DNA of 64,000 nt from Delphinapterus leucas. Taxonomy: Eukaryota > Chordata > Mammalia > Artiodactyla > Monodontidae. The stretch covers positions 2,902,231 to 2,966,230 of the forward strand of contig NW_022098001.1 of NCBI RefSeq assembly GCF_002288925.2, given 5' to 3'. Below are positions 25,492 to 37,712 of the stretch, in pieces. Within the stretch, counting starts at the first letter, position 1; each line of letters starts with the position of its first letter. A program made the position numbers and the translations under genes. Below the pieces are notes generated by a model. The model was not told where the DNA came from and did not search any database. It was given only the letters and a program-made list of their open reading frames with translations.

Positions 25492-25535
25492 TGTGTGTGT
25501 GTGTGTGTGTGTGTGTGTGCATGTGTGTGTGTGCG
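25492..25535. repeat. (TG)n microsatellite
   Basis: About 14 uninterrupted TG units, then an interrupted continuation to gtgcgc. Confidence 0.95.
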
Positions 25536-26439
25536 CTTATGAGGCTGGGGTGGTATTAAGGGTGCAAAGAGTGGGTAGGTTTAGGAGGGTCGGAGGCATC
25601 TGAAGTAGGCTTCAGGGTACATGGTATGAATGGCATCTGCATGAGGAAGGCACACTTATCTCCTCTTAAAATGCCCACTGCCCTCACTGAGCATTTCCTG
25701 GTCCTTGAACATCTTTGTAATTCTGATCTTCACCCAAATAATGCAGATCTGTGATCAAAAAGCGAAAGTGAGGTGTACACTCTGAGATCTCCATTTTTCT
25801 CTCTTGAGAGAATTGTGAACCTTGAGAATCAGAATTATAGATCCAGAAGGAACTTAATCATTTAATGCCAAACCTCTGGTTTTAAAGAAAAGAAGGCTGA
25901 GGTTCATAAATATGTAATATTTTTGTCCAAGGAGGGAAAAAGACTTAAATATGGGATGTTTGACTCCTTCCTAGTTAGGTGTGGTTTCCACTCTGTAATG
26001 CTACTGTAATAAAGCTGGTGGCTCTGGCCCTCTTTCCTGCCAAGACCCAGCAGAAAATAGATCTGTAATCATCACCTTCTCATGCAGTTAAATATTAAGA
26101 TTCACACTGGCATCAAATGAGAAATTAAAACTCATTAAGACATAATGCCTGTTCTGGTGAAAGCTTAATCAAAATAAGCACACTATAAACTGGCATTATT
26201 CACTCTTTCAAAGAAAATCAAACAGAAGCTTGAAAAGGGAAGCTACACCCTTGTGACTTCCCTCTCCACCTCTATCTTCACTCACACCCAGTACTGATTC
26301 TCCAGGCCCAGTAACACCACAGGTGGCCTCAAGTCAGGACTCCAGGTATCTAGCTTTGCTTTTCTGTGCTTGTTCTCATTTCTCTTCCCTCTGAATTAGG
26401 ATGCCTCGTTGTGATAAATTATTAAAGGAATTAATGCTA

Positions 26440-26565
26440 ACACTTGTGTAGTATTTTATAATCTATGAAATGATGTTTAATATTATAATCACTTAATCCT
26501 TAAAATGAATTTTGAGCTAGGTATTATTAGACACATTTTAAAGATGAAGAAACTGATGAGGCTTT
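26440..26565 (-). mobile_element. MIR-like fragment
   Basis: aatcacttaatccttaaaat, gctaggtattattagacaca, taaagatgaagaaactgatg: MIR complement. It ends 45 bp before a CHR-2 SINE. Confidence 0.55.
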
Positions 26566-26624
26566 GGTCAATTGACCTGCTCAAATTCAACTAAATTCCA
26601 AATGAAATCAAAACTATGGAATTC

Positions 26625-26819
26625 GGGCTTCCCTGGTGGCGCAGTGGTTGAGAGTCCGCCTGCCGATGCAGGGGACACGGGTTCGTGCCCCGGTCCGGGA
26701 AGATCTCACATGCCGCGGAGCGTCTGGGCCCGTGAGCCATGGCCGCTGAGCCTGCGCGTCCGGAGCCTGTGCTCCGCAGCGGGAGAGGCCACAACAGTGA
26801 GAGGCCCGCGTACCGCATA
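26625..26819 (+). mobile_element. CHR-2 SINE (tRNA-Glu-derived)
   Basis: Full-length plus-strand copy starting gggcttccctggtggc, with box A (tggcgcagtgg) and box B (ggttcgtgccc). Target-site duplication: aaaactatggaattc at 26610-26624 and aaaactgtgaaattc at 26820-26834, two transitions apart. The poly(A) tail is almost absent. Confidence 0.93.
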
Positions 26820-27309
26820 AAAACTGTGAAATTCATGGTGGGGTTTTTTTCTTCTGTTTTTACATTTTCTATATTTTTCCTCTTACAAATTAAATTCAGA
26901 AATTTTTGCATTTTCTTTTAAAAAATATTTTATCTTAATAGAAATTATATTTTGAAAACTCTTGTAATAGTTGTGGCCATAATGTATAAACCAAAAAAAT
27001 TTTTAAATAGATCTTTCTCATGCTCTAGACACATATTGATTTAGAGTAAATGTTTTGAATAGATTGATGAGCTTACAAATGTACATGTAATACACATATT
27101 TTTCTTTTGTTCTCCAAGGAAAGTCCAAATGATTTTCTCAGATAGAAAATAAAATCTGTAGAACCCAAGAGAATACAAATAAGAAAAAAACAATAATGTG
27201 AGAGTGTTATGATAAACACATCACGTGCAGTAACACACAATCAACATGAAATTACTAAATACTTCCTCTAGAGAGGCAGTATTATCCAGATCCTCGTCGT
27301 CTAACACCC

Positions 27310-27790
27310 AGACGGTTATAAAGCCTTCCTGCCTCCAGTCTTGATGCTCTCAGATATACCTTCCATGCTCTTATTGAGATGTTTTTTCTGAAACACAATC
27401 TGACTTGGGCTCTGCCATCCTTCACATATTTCAACAGTGTTCAAATATCTACAGGTTAAAGTCTGCCACCTAAAACTCTTCCTGTCCTGGTCCTACCTAC
27501 TTATTCAGCTATTACTATCATATTGTTCCCCCAACCTCACCCAGTCAGATACCCCCTTATTGTGATTATGATCCAGAAACTACTTGCAATTTCCCTTTAC
27601 CACCCACGCCTTTGTTTATGCTGTATCCTTACCCTATACATATAAACCCAACTTTGGATACATCTTCTAAATCTTTAAGATTTTCCTTTATTTCAGGAAG
27701 TCTTCCCTGATACCTACTATGGTATATGCTCCGATGTGCTCATCTATATCCTCCCTTCAGAGCTGAAGCACGCCTTCTCCCACTTCCTGG
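27310..27790 (+). mobile_element. L2, longer segment
   Basis: Contains the ordered L2 phrases caggttaaagtctgccacc, tcctgtcctggtcctacc, ctacttgcaatttcccttt, cctttgtttatgctgtatcc and caggaagtcttccctgata. It is the best-preserved L2 in the window. Confidence 0.75.
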
Positions 27791-28333
27791 GAACATTGCT
27801 GGCTAACAGCTTGTAGCCAAGGTCCCCTGCCTGGGTATGCCTATGACTGAAGAAAGTCATCTCATTCAAGGTCACTGCTCCTTCCTACAGACAGATTGCA
27901 TCCAATGACTGGTCAGTATAGGAGTCTATTAAGGACCACTTGCCCTAATTGAGGACAACTCTGAAGGCTATCCAAGGTCCAGAATTTCACTTGAGATTAG
28001 CTGAGATGTTCACTGTGATTGCATGTGAGCCCATGCAGCTTCTCCCTCTGCCTCTGGAATCGATCCTAAGATCATTCACCTATAAATATCCCTACACTGA
28101 TTTCCCAGAGAAATGCATCACCTTCATTCTCAGGTCAATTTGGATGCTTTGTGGTCCCATAGATGCATAACAGTCTGTGAATAACTATCCAGTATCCACA
28201 TTCTATTATGTCATTAACAAGTATTTATTAAATAACTGTGTGTATGATCTTTCCCACTAATTTCTAAGTTTCTAGAATATGGAAACCATTTTTATCAAAA
28301 TTCAAGATATATACCTAAGCCAGCCAAATTATT

Positions 28334-28534
28334 ATTATTATTNNNNNNNNNNNNNNNNNNNNNNNNNNNNNNNNNNNNNNNNNNNNNNNNNNNNNNNNNN
28401 NNNNNNNNNNNNNNNNNNNNNNNNNNNNNNNNNNNNNNNNNNCCGTACGCGGGATCCTCCCGGACCGGGGCACGAACCCGCGTCCCCCGCATCGGCAGGC
28501 AGACTCCCAACCACTGCGCCACCAGGGAAGCCCT
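28334..28534 (-). mobile_element. CHR-2 SINE, partly hidden by an assembly gap and internally deleted
   Basis: The minus-strand SINE head (28443-28533) is visible; the tail side is in the N run. Compared with other copies here, the 100 nt between two GGG triplets are missing, so tacgcggg runs directly into gatcctcc. The duplication agccaaattatt flanks the element at 28322-28333 and 28535-28546. Confidence 0.85.
28343..28442. other. Assembly gap (100 N)
   Basis: Exactly 100 N, a conventional placeholder. It sits in the T-rich tail region of a minus-strand CHR-2 SINE. Open frames reported across it are not real. Confidence 0.99.
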
Positions 28535-28554
28535 AGCCAAATTATTGCTAATAG

Positions 28555-28700
28555 TTAATAGTTAATATTTGTTGAATACATGCTATGCACCAGACACCTT
28601 GTTTTACATAAGAAAATTGAGGTGTGGTATTTCGCATAAGGTCACAAGTACTAATATGAGTAGAAGTCACAATTTGAGCTTTGATCTCTAACTGCCCACC
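28555..28700 (-). mobile_element. MIR-like fragment
   Basis: catgctatgcaccagacacc, ataagaaaattgaggtgtgg, cataaggtcacaagtac: MIR complement. Confidence 0.55.
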
Positions 28701-29174
28701 TTTTGGCCATCCCTCAATAAAAGGAAATCCATCAGTTAATTGCTGGAATTAAATATACTCAAAGCACATATTCTAAGAGATAAAATATGTTTCTTCTAAC
28801 CCCACTTCTGTCTTTAATAATCTGAATGTCTGCAGGCACATTATCTCATCTCTCAATTTTCTGTCCTATAAATTAAAGTATTTATAAAGCTCCTTGCAGC
28901 TCAAAACTTATTAACTAGAATAAAATTACTTTTATGTATACATGTCTTTTTTATTTTTTTCCCCTTCAATTCTTTGATAAGTGATTAAATTTTGATCTCC
29001 CTAGAAATACTTCAGTAAGATTTTCCATCAGTTTAGGGCTTACAATGACCTTTTTCTTCTCATAAAAACTTTGCTGGCCTTTGCTGGTCCTCATACTTAG
29101 AGCTAAAAAACAAATACATAACTGCCACCACATCCAATGCTTAAAAGAAATAAATGTTTAATTGTGGGTTTAGG

Positions 29175-29245
29175 GAGATGCTGTGATCTACTGGAAAGAG
29201 CTGTGGAATAGGAATCAGAAGAAGTCTGGCTTCACTATCCATAAA
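29175..29245 (+). mobile_element. MIR, left part of a split copy
   Basis: ggagatgctgtgatctactg, gaaagagctgtggaatagga, atcagaagaagtctggc: MIR head in sense order. The rest appears at 29845-29935. Confidence 0.55.
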
Positions 29246-29249
29246 GCCA

Positions 29250-29840
29250 ATTTGGTTGTATCAGTCAATGTTCAGTTACGGAAACAAAGCCATGATGAGT
29301 ATTATGGAAATAAGGGATTTATTATACAAATTCCACCTTACACAAATGTGAGGTGAGCTGGGAAAGTGAAGGTCTGGAAGATGAAGGTGGATAATCAGAG
29401 GAAGGGTCACTAACACATATACATGAACCCCAGTGTGGTAGTGGACAAGCTGAAGCCAGCAGGAAAATTCGAGAAACCAGGCACGTCCAGCTACCAAATC
29501 CAGCTACCAGCTTAGATCTCACAGCAGGGGAGATCTAAGAAAAGCGGTAGCTACGTTACCTAGGGTTGTGCAATCAGGCATCTGGTGTCGAGTCTGGACA
29601 GATTGCCAGCATGGGGGAGGCAAGCTGGATGCAGAGTGGAAGAGAGCGCAAGCTGAGAACTGCTGGGCACCTCTGACCCTGAACATCACCATACCTAATG
29701 ATAATCTGAGTTGGACCACTGCTTTACTTCCACCGTTCAAATCTCATACAAAGTCCTCTTGGGGCCAACTCTAACTTGGAACTGTACAAAGAAGGAGAGT
29801 CTGAGAAACACAGTTCTCAGATTAACCAACTTGACAGTAG
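29250..29840. mobile_element. Unclassified ancient repeat inserted in a MIR
   Basis: It begins near gtatcagtcaatgttcagtt and ends near gttctcagattaaccaactt, both reminiscent of old mammalian transposons. MIR-like sequence lies on both sides. Family not determined. Confidence 0.4.
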
Positions 29841-29844
29841 CACA

Positions 29845-29935
29845 ATCTAGCAATACCTTGGGCAAATCACCTAATTCTTTTATACCTCAATTTTCTCATC
29901 TTTAAGTGGGAATAATGTCCACTGTCCTGTAGTTC
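29845..29935 (+). mobile_element. MIR, right part of a split copy
   Basis: accttgggcaaatcacctaa, cctcaattttctcatcttta, agtgggaataatgtccac: MIR middle in sense order. Confidence 0.6.
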
Positions 29936-31110
29936 TCACCATTTTTTTATATGGATCCAATCAGAAAGAATATGCAAACATACTTTGTATCGGACAAACT
30001 TAAGTGCCATATGACTATGAAAGATATGTTTTATTATTTAATTCGATTTTTATCACACCCAGGAAGTTTATTATTTATTCAATAAAAATTTAGTATGTTT
30101 CTATATTGAAATCTAACCCCCCAACCACGGTCCCAAAAATGTCTTTTACTGATTGGTACTTATCTATTTACTTGTTTGGATTCAGGACCCAGCTCAGGCT
30201 CACTCATTGCATCTGCGATCTCTTTAGTCACCTTTTACCTAGAGCAGTTACCTACCACACACTTGCCATTAGTATTTTTTTTTTAATGCAGATCAGTTTT
30301 CCTCAGAAATGTCTCTTTATTAATTTATCTGATTATTTCTTCCTGATGAGATTCAAATTAAATCTTTTTGACAAGAATGTTAAATAAACGATACTGTGTA
30401 CTTCCCATTTTATCACATCGGAAGGTACAGAAGGTCATTTTGTCCCATTATTGGTTGGGTTAAGTTTAATCACTTAAAGTTTTACGAGGTTTTTTACAAT
30501 GGAATATGTAGTCTCAAAGAAGATTCTTACAAAATGTCATAAGTTATAAAACACATAAAGCTGATCTATGTTGATTGAAGTGGTTGTGGGGACTTGCTAC
30601 AATATCCCTTTGGCCTCCCCCTTGCTAGTGCCTCAGACATTTGTAGAGTACATTGTATTATATTATCATATCTGTAAAAGTAACGATTTACCAATTGGAG
30701 ATAAATTTTGCATGTGATTTTATCAAGTGACTTTACATGTTAATTTTTTCCATTCTTGGTTACAGTTTGTTCCCTAAAGTTAACTCCTTTGTCTTTTTAT
30801 ATTAACTCGATTAATAAATCCTCTATCACAGATAGTATAATGACAAATTTACAGATAGCCCTTCTTTGAACCAATAGAAAATTTGTATTCGCGAAGTCTG
30901 AATGATAGTGTTTCACTATTTAATGTACATTTTAGATTATAATTATAATCTTACCATAATATTTATAATGCACAGTTTGGTGATTTTCTTCTCATTTTAT
31001 TATCTCCTTATTATTTGTTGGGGATGAATGATACTTTCAGGGTAGAACTATGGCTATGCTAAAGCCTCATTCTGGAAGAGATTCCACATGAAGAGATGAA
31101 TACGATGTTT

Positions 31111-31175
31111 AAACAAAATTACCAAAAAAAAAAAAAAAAACATTAAAAAAAAATTACAAAAAAAAAAAAAAAAAA
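31111..31175. repeat. Duplicated A-rich tracts
   Basis: Runs of 17, 9 and 18 A separated by catt and ttac, with aaaattacc repeated ahead of them. No adjoining retroelement body was recognised. Confidence 0.8.
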
Positions 31176-31239
31176 CCTTGAAAATAATTTGGCCAAACAT
31201 CTTTTCGTACAAAGTTTATTTTTGGCCAAGATCTTTATT

Positions 31240-31390
31240 GGGAAGCAGTTTTATGTAATGGGTAAAATATTGTATTGGGAATCAAGAGACATGAACTCTA
31301 GACTTGGATCTGTAGTTACTTTTCTGAATGACCTTGGACAAGTTACTTCACTTTTCCAAGTTTCAGGTCCTCAGAAGTAAAATGAGGATG
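31240..31390 (+). mobile_element. MIR
   Basis: gcagttttatgtaatgggta, ggaatcaagagacatgaact, gaccttggacaagttacttc, gtcctcagaagtaaaatgag: MIR sense order. Confidence 0.7.
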
Positions 31391-31881
31391 TAAGGATGAA
31401 GTCTTTTAATTCCAAAATCCTTTTTTTCAATCATTAAAGTATTCCCATGCCATGTGTATATTTCAAGGGCAAAAATCAGTGTGGATTGAAAAGAATTCTC
31501 TTGAGCCTCCCACGTAAATTTCAGCCTTGCTGTTTTTGTAGGTATTGCAAAACTTGTTTCACTTTTTAGTGAAGTGTTTTTCATTTCTCTGATCCTCTGG
31601 GCTCCATTGTCCTGGCTGGAACCAGTAGCAGATGTGTTGAAATACTAAGAGGAAATTTATTTCTTACAGCAGTTCTGGACTGATCAAGGTAGGCAAAAAA
31701 ATATATAGGGAATCTCCTGGCAGTTTCTGCCCTCTTGAATTTTTAGCCTAGATATCAAACCTAAGGCTTTAAGTAGTTTTATTTGTATTTTCAAATAATT
31801 TCTCCACCTTGGGAGGTGTATTACTTTTATTTAGACTACGATTTTTGTTGTGGTTATACCTCCTAAAACAGAGAAGGAATT

Positions 31882-32101
31882 TTTGTTTGTTTGTTTGTTT
31901 GTTTGTTTTGCGGTACGCGGGCCTCTCACTGCTGTGGCCTCTCCCATTGCGGAGCACAGGCTCCGGACGCGCAGGCTCAGCAGCCATGGCTCATGGGCCC
32001 AGCCGCTCCACGGCATGTGGGATCTTCCCGGACCAGGGCACGAACCCATGTCCCCTGCATCAGCAGGCGGACTCTCAACCACTGCGCCACCAGGGAAGCC
32101 C
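31882..32101 (-). mobile_element. CHR-2 SINE with (TTTG)n tail
   Basis: Full-length minus-strand copy (body about 31908-32101). Its tail on the + strand is a (TTTG)n run at 31882-31908, that is (CAAA)n on the element strand. The duplication agaaggaatt is at 31872-31881 and 32102-32111. Some CpG have decayed (ccacggc, caccatg-type changes). Confidence 0.92.
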
Positions 32102-33079
32102 AGAAGGAATTGTTTTATTCAACAAAATTTGTATTTTATACTCCTTGACTGAGATGAAATATTCAAGAGGGAGAAGGCATGGTCCTACAAAGTCACTCTG
32201 TACTTTCTTCAGGCCTTATAAAGATCAGGAAATCTCTTGGCTTTAATGCAGATTAATGTCAGTCTCTAGAGTCTTAAATTTTTCTAAGATAACAAAAGCA
32301 AATGCCTTGGTGCTGCTAGGTCTAAGTATTCCCAGGATTCCAGCTCCAGAATGAGTAATGCTGGGACTCAGACAACTGCTGTCCTAGAAACTTATAGGTT
32401 GGCAGAAATCGCTAGAATCAGCTAATGCTGCCTCCAGGAAATAATCTAGGGAGATGTCCTGTGATCCCACTGCTGGGGGTCCTTCTAAATGTTGGCCACC
32501 ACTGAAAAGATGAAGGCTCTATCTTCAATGAAGAAAATATTTGTTATTTTCTATTCTGTGCTATCCTAGGGTAAAATATCCAGAGATATTTCAGTACAGT
32601 CATGTACGTGTGTGTTCACACATGTCTATACTCCTGTGTGATGGGGCTAGGGGAAGGGATAGACAGTAGACAGACAAACAGGCAATTACAATGCCATGAA
32701 CATAGTGAGTTTGGAGATAAAGACAAGTGTGGCATGAATAGGGGGACCTAGCCAATTTTAGGGGCTTGGGAAGGCCTCCAAGGGGTAACCTAAGTTGACA
32801 TAAAAATGACAAATTGGAATTAGCTGAAGAAATAGTTCAAGTTGGAGATCGAAGAGTGAATAGCATATGTGAAAGCTTGTAAGTGAGACCCAGCATGTCT
32901 TGTTAGGCAAACTGCAAGTAGTAAGGTGTTGTTTAAGCACAGAGTATAAAGGGATAATGATGAAGTATGATGCTAAGAGCAAAGAGGAGAGCCAGACAAC
33001 TAGTAACATGTGAGAGACTTAGGACTTAGCCTCTAAGGGCAGCCCATCTGCATAGTCTTTTCTCACATCCCAATCAATT

Positions 33080-33205
33080 TTTTTTTCACTCAGTGTTTTT
33101 ATTACTCTGTTCAATAAATATGAGTAACAACAATGTGCAAGACACGTGGGTGAGACAAATCCACAAAACTCAGCCCGTATCCTTCAAGAGCTTAACATCT
33201 TTCCT
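33080..33205 (-). mobile_element. L2 fragment
   Basis: ttcaataaatatgagtaac, caatgtgcaagacacgtgg, tatccttcaagagcttaac: L2 antisense order. Confidence 0.5.
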
Positions 33206-33224
33206 GACTTGATTTTCTTTATCC

Positions 33225-33455
33225 TTTAAGTCTTAGCTCAGACTGTAGAGCTCTGCTTTTTATATTGGGTAAGGAGCCCCTTCTGTGTGCTCTCCCTGTG
33301 CTCTGTGCCTACCTTTATCAAAGTCCTTATCACACGGGGTTGTAATGGGCTATTCTTTCTTATTAAACTGCCACCTCTAGGAGGGCAGGGACCTCTCCAC
33401 AACGCTTGGCATACATCTGGAAAGGAAGCACTTTCTAATAAATATATGAAAGACA
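33225..33455 (+). mobile_element. L2 3' end
   Basis: taaggagccccttctgtgtg, then aggagggcagggacctctcc and gcttggcatacatctgg, with a final taataaatatatga. It lies between two L2 pieces of opposite orientation. Confidence 0.6.
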
Positions 33456-33469
33456 CATCAACAAAGGTA

Positions 33470-33600
33470 TCTTTTGTGCATTCAGCAAACACAACTGATT
33501 ACTATATGACAGTTATTGATATAGATGCTAGAAATTCGGAGATCAAGTCAAATTCCTGCCCTCAGAGGTTTATGGAATAGAATGGAAGCATATGACAGTT
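33470..33600 (-). mobile_element. L2 fragment
   Basis: gattactatatgacagttat, gatgctagaaattcggag, aattcctgccctcagagg: L2 antisense order. Confidence 0.5.
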
Positions 33601-34224
33601 TCCATGTAAGGTTTTTAATAAAGTGCTGTGTCCTTTAGTTTCTTGGATTGTTGCTTGGATAGGATTCATTTCCCTGATCTATTCAACTGCAGTCTCTTCT
33701 GTTTATTTATTTATTTTTTACCTGTAAAAGTTAGGCAAAAATTTCTATATTGCATCATGCCAAGCAAATTAAATAAAATAAACACACAGCATACCTTATT
33801 CCCTAGGCCAATTAATCCTGGAAAAGGATGCTGTGTTGCTGTCACCAGTAAGTAGTTTGTGGGCTACAAGGACTAGGTACTCTGCCTGCAATTTTGATAG
33901 CTGCCACTTGGTGACAGTAAACTTTGATATTTTTAGAACTCACGGTTAAATAACTGAGAGCTTATCAGAAAGTACGAGATTCAGTTAATTATATTTTTTG
34001 AGTAAAAAATTTTTAAATAATGAAAATGACAATATAAAAGATTGACTACCCTGTAACTAATACAGTGCTTTTTCTGTCTAGATGATCTATTTCTTTTCGA
34101 GAGCCTTTACTCGTTTCAACCAGAAGCACTTATAAAACCATTTAAAATAATCATGACAAGTATCAACAAATATCAACATTAAATGCTCAACTATAAATTC
34201 TGTGCCGATAGTATCATCATAACA

Positions 34225-34330
34225 ATCAACTTTAACTAATATTAATTGAGCATTTACTCCGTGCCAAATATTTGCAAAGTGCTTTGATATGTCTCTTTTG
34301 GTACTAACACTACAAATGCCAGTGCTTATG
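34225..34330 (-). mobile_element. MIR/L2 tail-like fragment
   Basis: attgagcatttactccgtgc, gcaaagtgctttgatatg: short and diverged. Confidence 0.4.
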
Positions 34331-35009
34331 CTGGTCTGCTCATTCTCTTTTGAAAGAATCAAAAGTGCTATTTTATTACCTGCCTCAATTAGAAGCTCAG
34401 CTAAACACCTGGATAAAGAATAATTTTAGTCTTATTCATTTTTAGGCTGCAAATGAAAAACACTTCTTTTCCCTCACATGTGCTTATGATCAATTCTAGA
34501 GAGAATTTTCCAGATCTGAAGATCAGAAGTCATTATATAAACAACTGGAGGTCACAACATTGTTATAAAGTAATTATTTTAATGAACTATGCTTTAAAAA
34601 TAGCAGATGTGTTAAAGATCAAATGAATAGTTTGTACCTGTTTATAATCTGATTTTTAAACTACACCTAGTATTCTTTCTTAGCAGAATAATTACATCTG
34701 AATATTGTATGCTTCTTTAACATCACCTAACCTAGAACACATGCTGATAATTAAAGACATTAAGTCAATATTTCCTTGGCTTGTTAATAAATAATAATTA
34801 TTAAATATGTAGTTGTCCAATATTCATAATTATTTTATTTCTCTCTTAACTGGATATGGTTTTGCTTTAATTTACATAACTTCACTAAAATTACTCTCTT
34901 ACAATTCTTTTGAAATCAGAGTCTGCATTCATTCATTTATCCAGCCAGCCAGCCACCAAATTTTTATCATGTTGCTGTTATTTGCCTGGTACTACTCAAT
35001 TATTTCCAA

Positions 35010-35150
35010 ACTTGAGTGTGCATAAAGTCAACTAAGATGTTTGTCTAAAGTGTAGATTTTTGAATCTCACATCCAGAGATTCTGATCCTGGGATAGAACC
35101 TAGGTATCTCAAGCCTACCAAGTATGCCCAGGTGATGCTGATGCAGAAAT
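35010..35150. mobile_element. MER5-like hAT fragment
   Basis: cttgagtgtgcataaagtca, catccagagattctgatcct, gcccaggtgatgctgatgca: MER5-like order. Confidence 0.6.
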
Positions 35151-35439
35151 AACACTTTAATGACACTAAAAGGACACATCATCCTTGCTGGTCTTGTGGA
35201 GCTAATAGTCGAAGAGAAGGAAGGAAACATGGGAGGGATAGTTGGCTTAAAGTAAAAGTTTCAGCTGCAGTATGTTTTAGCATGCCTGTTTGGTTTTTTG
35301 TTTTGTACTGTTTTGGTTTTTGATCAAGGAATCATAGACCTTTTCAAAAATTTGCTGGAGCTACGCATCTTCTCCCCAGAATAAATGAACAAGCACAAAA
35401 TTTTGCTCACATTTATGTATGATTCAGCTCCACAATAAG

Positions 35440-35870
35440 AACCCTTGGAATTAGGCTATAGTTGGGCACTGAAGAAAAGCGGTGAACTTGGCTGGGGTTG
35501 AGGATGGATTGGGGTACATTGGAGGAGACTGAAGGGGACCAGGAAAGGCTTCGTGGAGGAAATTCTTGATTATTTGTGAAGTATGAGTAAGTTCTCGTGA
35601 GGCATATGTGGAGGATGGTGGTAGGAGGGAAGTCTTGAGATTCCAGCCAGAAGGAGCAATGTGGACAAAGACCCAGAGGTGGGAGAGAGCCTGCCTTAGT
35701 TAGACAAAAGCAAGTGTCTTGTATGTAGAGGTTTGCTGTGCTACAGAAAACGAAGGCCATATTACATGATAAGGAGTTTGGACTGTGTCTTACATTAATT
35801 GTGGAGAGAAATAAGCACACTGATGACTTTGGTCAACAGAAGAATCTGTTTATGCATGCTGGAGCCTTAT
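35440..35870. mobile_element. Ancient repeat, L2-like
   Basis: aggcttcgtggaggaaattc, gacaaagacccagaggtggg and gaaggccatattacatgat resemble L2-type 3' sequence but are very diverged. The minus-strand open frame here (135 codons) is a by-product. Confidence 0.35.
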
Positions 35871-36087
35871 TTGCAGAACTTATAGCAACACGTTGTCCAA
35901 GTACAACAAGAGAAAGTATTTCCTCTTTGCAAAAAACCTCAGAGTGTCTCTCAATGGTTTTCAGCATTCTACTCACCCTTTCCTCTTCCTCTATCTTCCC
36001 TTAGGGGATCCTGGAAATAAAGGTTCTTGCTGCTTTTTAAACAGAAATAAAAATGAGAACAAATCTACCTCCCTTGAACTTGTTTAC

Positions 36088-36105
36088 ACACACACACACA
36101 CACAA
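36088..36105. repeat. (CA)n short microsatellite
   Basis: A run of about nine CA units. Confidence 0.9.
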
Positions 36106-37357
36106 ATTACCAGTTTCAATCGTAAGTTTTACAAGGTCCTGACTTAATTTTTAGTAAAAAAGCAAACCCATAAACTCTCTGAGATGGCTGTCAGCCTGGT
36201 CTTTTAGGCACCAGAAGAGGTCTGGTCAGTGAGCCACTCGCTCGGAACTGATTCTGTCAGCCACACGTGACGCCAAGGGAACTGAAATAAGTTTAAGGGA
36301 CTGTGTGTTCTTTACAGGGGTCTTTAGTGCCATGTAATTCATTTGGCACTCATTTTTTTTTATGTATCCTTGGAAAAGGGAGAAATACTAGAAGAACGTT
36401 ATTTTTATTTAGAACTAAAAACAGAGAATCACTACAGTGTATATTTCTGAACTTTGAGAAGCATGGTTTCATTGTCACAGCTTACATGAAAATCGTTTGT
36501 TTGTTTTTTTACTGTATGGAGTAGAGTGTACTCTTTCAGCACTGTGCAAAAGCACTCAAAGACAACAGAGTGTGAGTTCACTATCTTTTTTTTTATGGAG
36601 GAAGAATTTATCATGAATTTTGAACAAATGCAATCATCATATCACTGAGAAAAACTGAGAACTGTATTTTACTGGGGTTTTGAAACGAGTCGCTGTTAAC
36701 AATGTATCGTGTGTCAAGAGTTTGAGAATACCTGGGTGGTTGATAAACTCATTTTCATCAAAGTTCTACATTATATTAATATTTGTAAGTCAAGGAAGGG
36801 ACATTAAAATATATGTTGTCAAAACTTAGATGAAAAATTTGTGTAAAATTTAAACATGTATAATGAAAGCTAATACTATATAAAACAATCATAATAGAAT
36901 CAGGGAATTAGTGAAACTGGGTTCTCTGAAGTTTCTCATTATTTGGGGCTGAGGTTTTCTATAACTCTGGAAATGTATCTTTCTTAATCACAACACAGAT
37001 TCCCATGACCCTTGCTATCTCAGGCATTTTTCACACTTGCACATCTTCCACTAAACATGTTCAAAGTTATCTATCAAATTACGTATCTACATCAGGGCTT
37101 CCGAAGCTTAAGAAGCAAATAAGGTACTCCTTCTTAAATAATGGTTAGATTAATACACTACACAAATTCTGGGGATTCCCCAATGATTCAATTCCATTTG
37201 AGAACAAATGATGCCAATTAAGGAAGACAGTGTCATAAAGGAAACTTTCAGGAAGTAAAGATGCGAATTAAAGGATAGGTTGGAATGGGTGATCTTTTCA
37301 GGGATTTTTCCAAGTACCAATTATGAGTAAAGAAAGGGAAAAAAAATACACGTGCTG

Positions 37358-37712
37358 CATATATGGAATCTTAAAAAAACGATACTGATGAACCTAGTGG
37401 CGGGGCAGGAATAAAGACGCAGACATAGAGAACAGACTTGAGGACACAGTGGGGGAAGGGAAACTGGGATGAAGTGAGAGAGTAACATTGACATATGTAC
37501 ACTACCAAATGTAAAATGGATGGCTAGTGGGAAGCAGCCGCATAGCACAGGGAGATCAGCTCCGTGCTTTGTGTCCACCTAGAAGGGTGGGAGGGAGGCT
37601 CAAGAGGGAGAGGATATGGGGATACATGTATCCTTATAGCTGATTCACTTTGTTGTACAACAGAAACCAATACAACATTGTAAAGCAATTATACTCCAAT
37701 AAAGATATTAAA
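37358..37712 (+). mobile_element. L1 3' end, 5'-truncated
   Basis: Plus-strand L1 tail ending tgtaaagcaattatactcc, aataaagatatt and a run of A. A 17 nt perfect duplication, aaaaaatacacgtgctg, flanks it at 37341-37357 and 37713-37729. It is about 355 bp, with no reverse-transcriptase segment. Confidence 0.9.

Noticed and set aside
26625..26700. tRNA-like sequence with boxes A and B
   Set aside because: Head of a tRNA-Glu-derived SINE; it would not fold as a functional tRNA and is part of the repeat.
28279..28540. Open frames of 81-85 codons
   Set aside because: They read through the 100 N gap and SINE sequence.
35413..35820. Minus-strand frame of 135 codons
   Set aside because: Falls on the complement of an L2-like ancient repeat.
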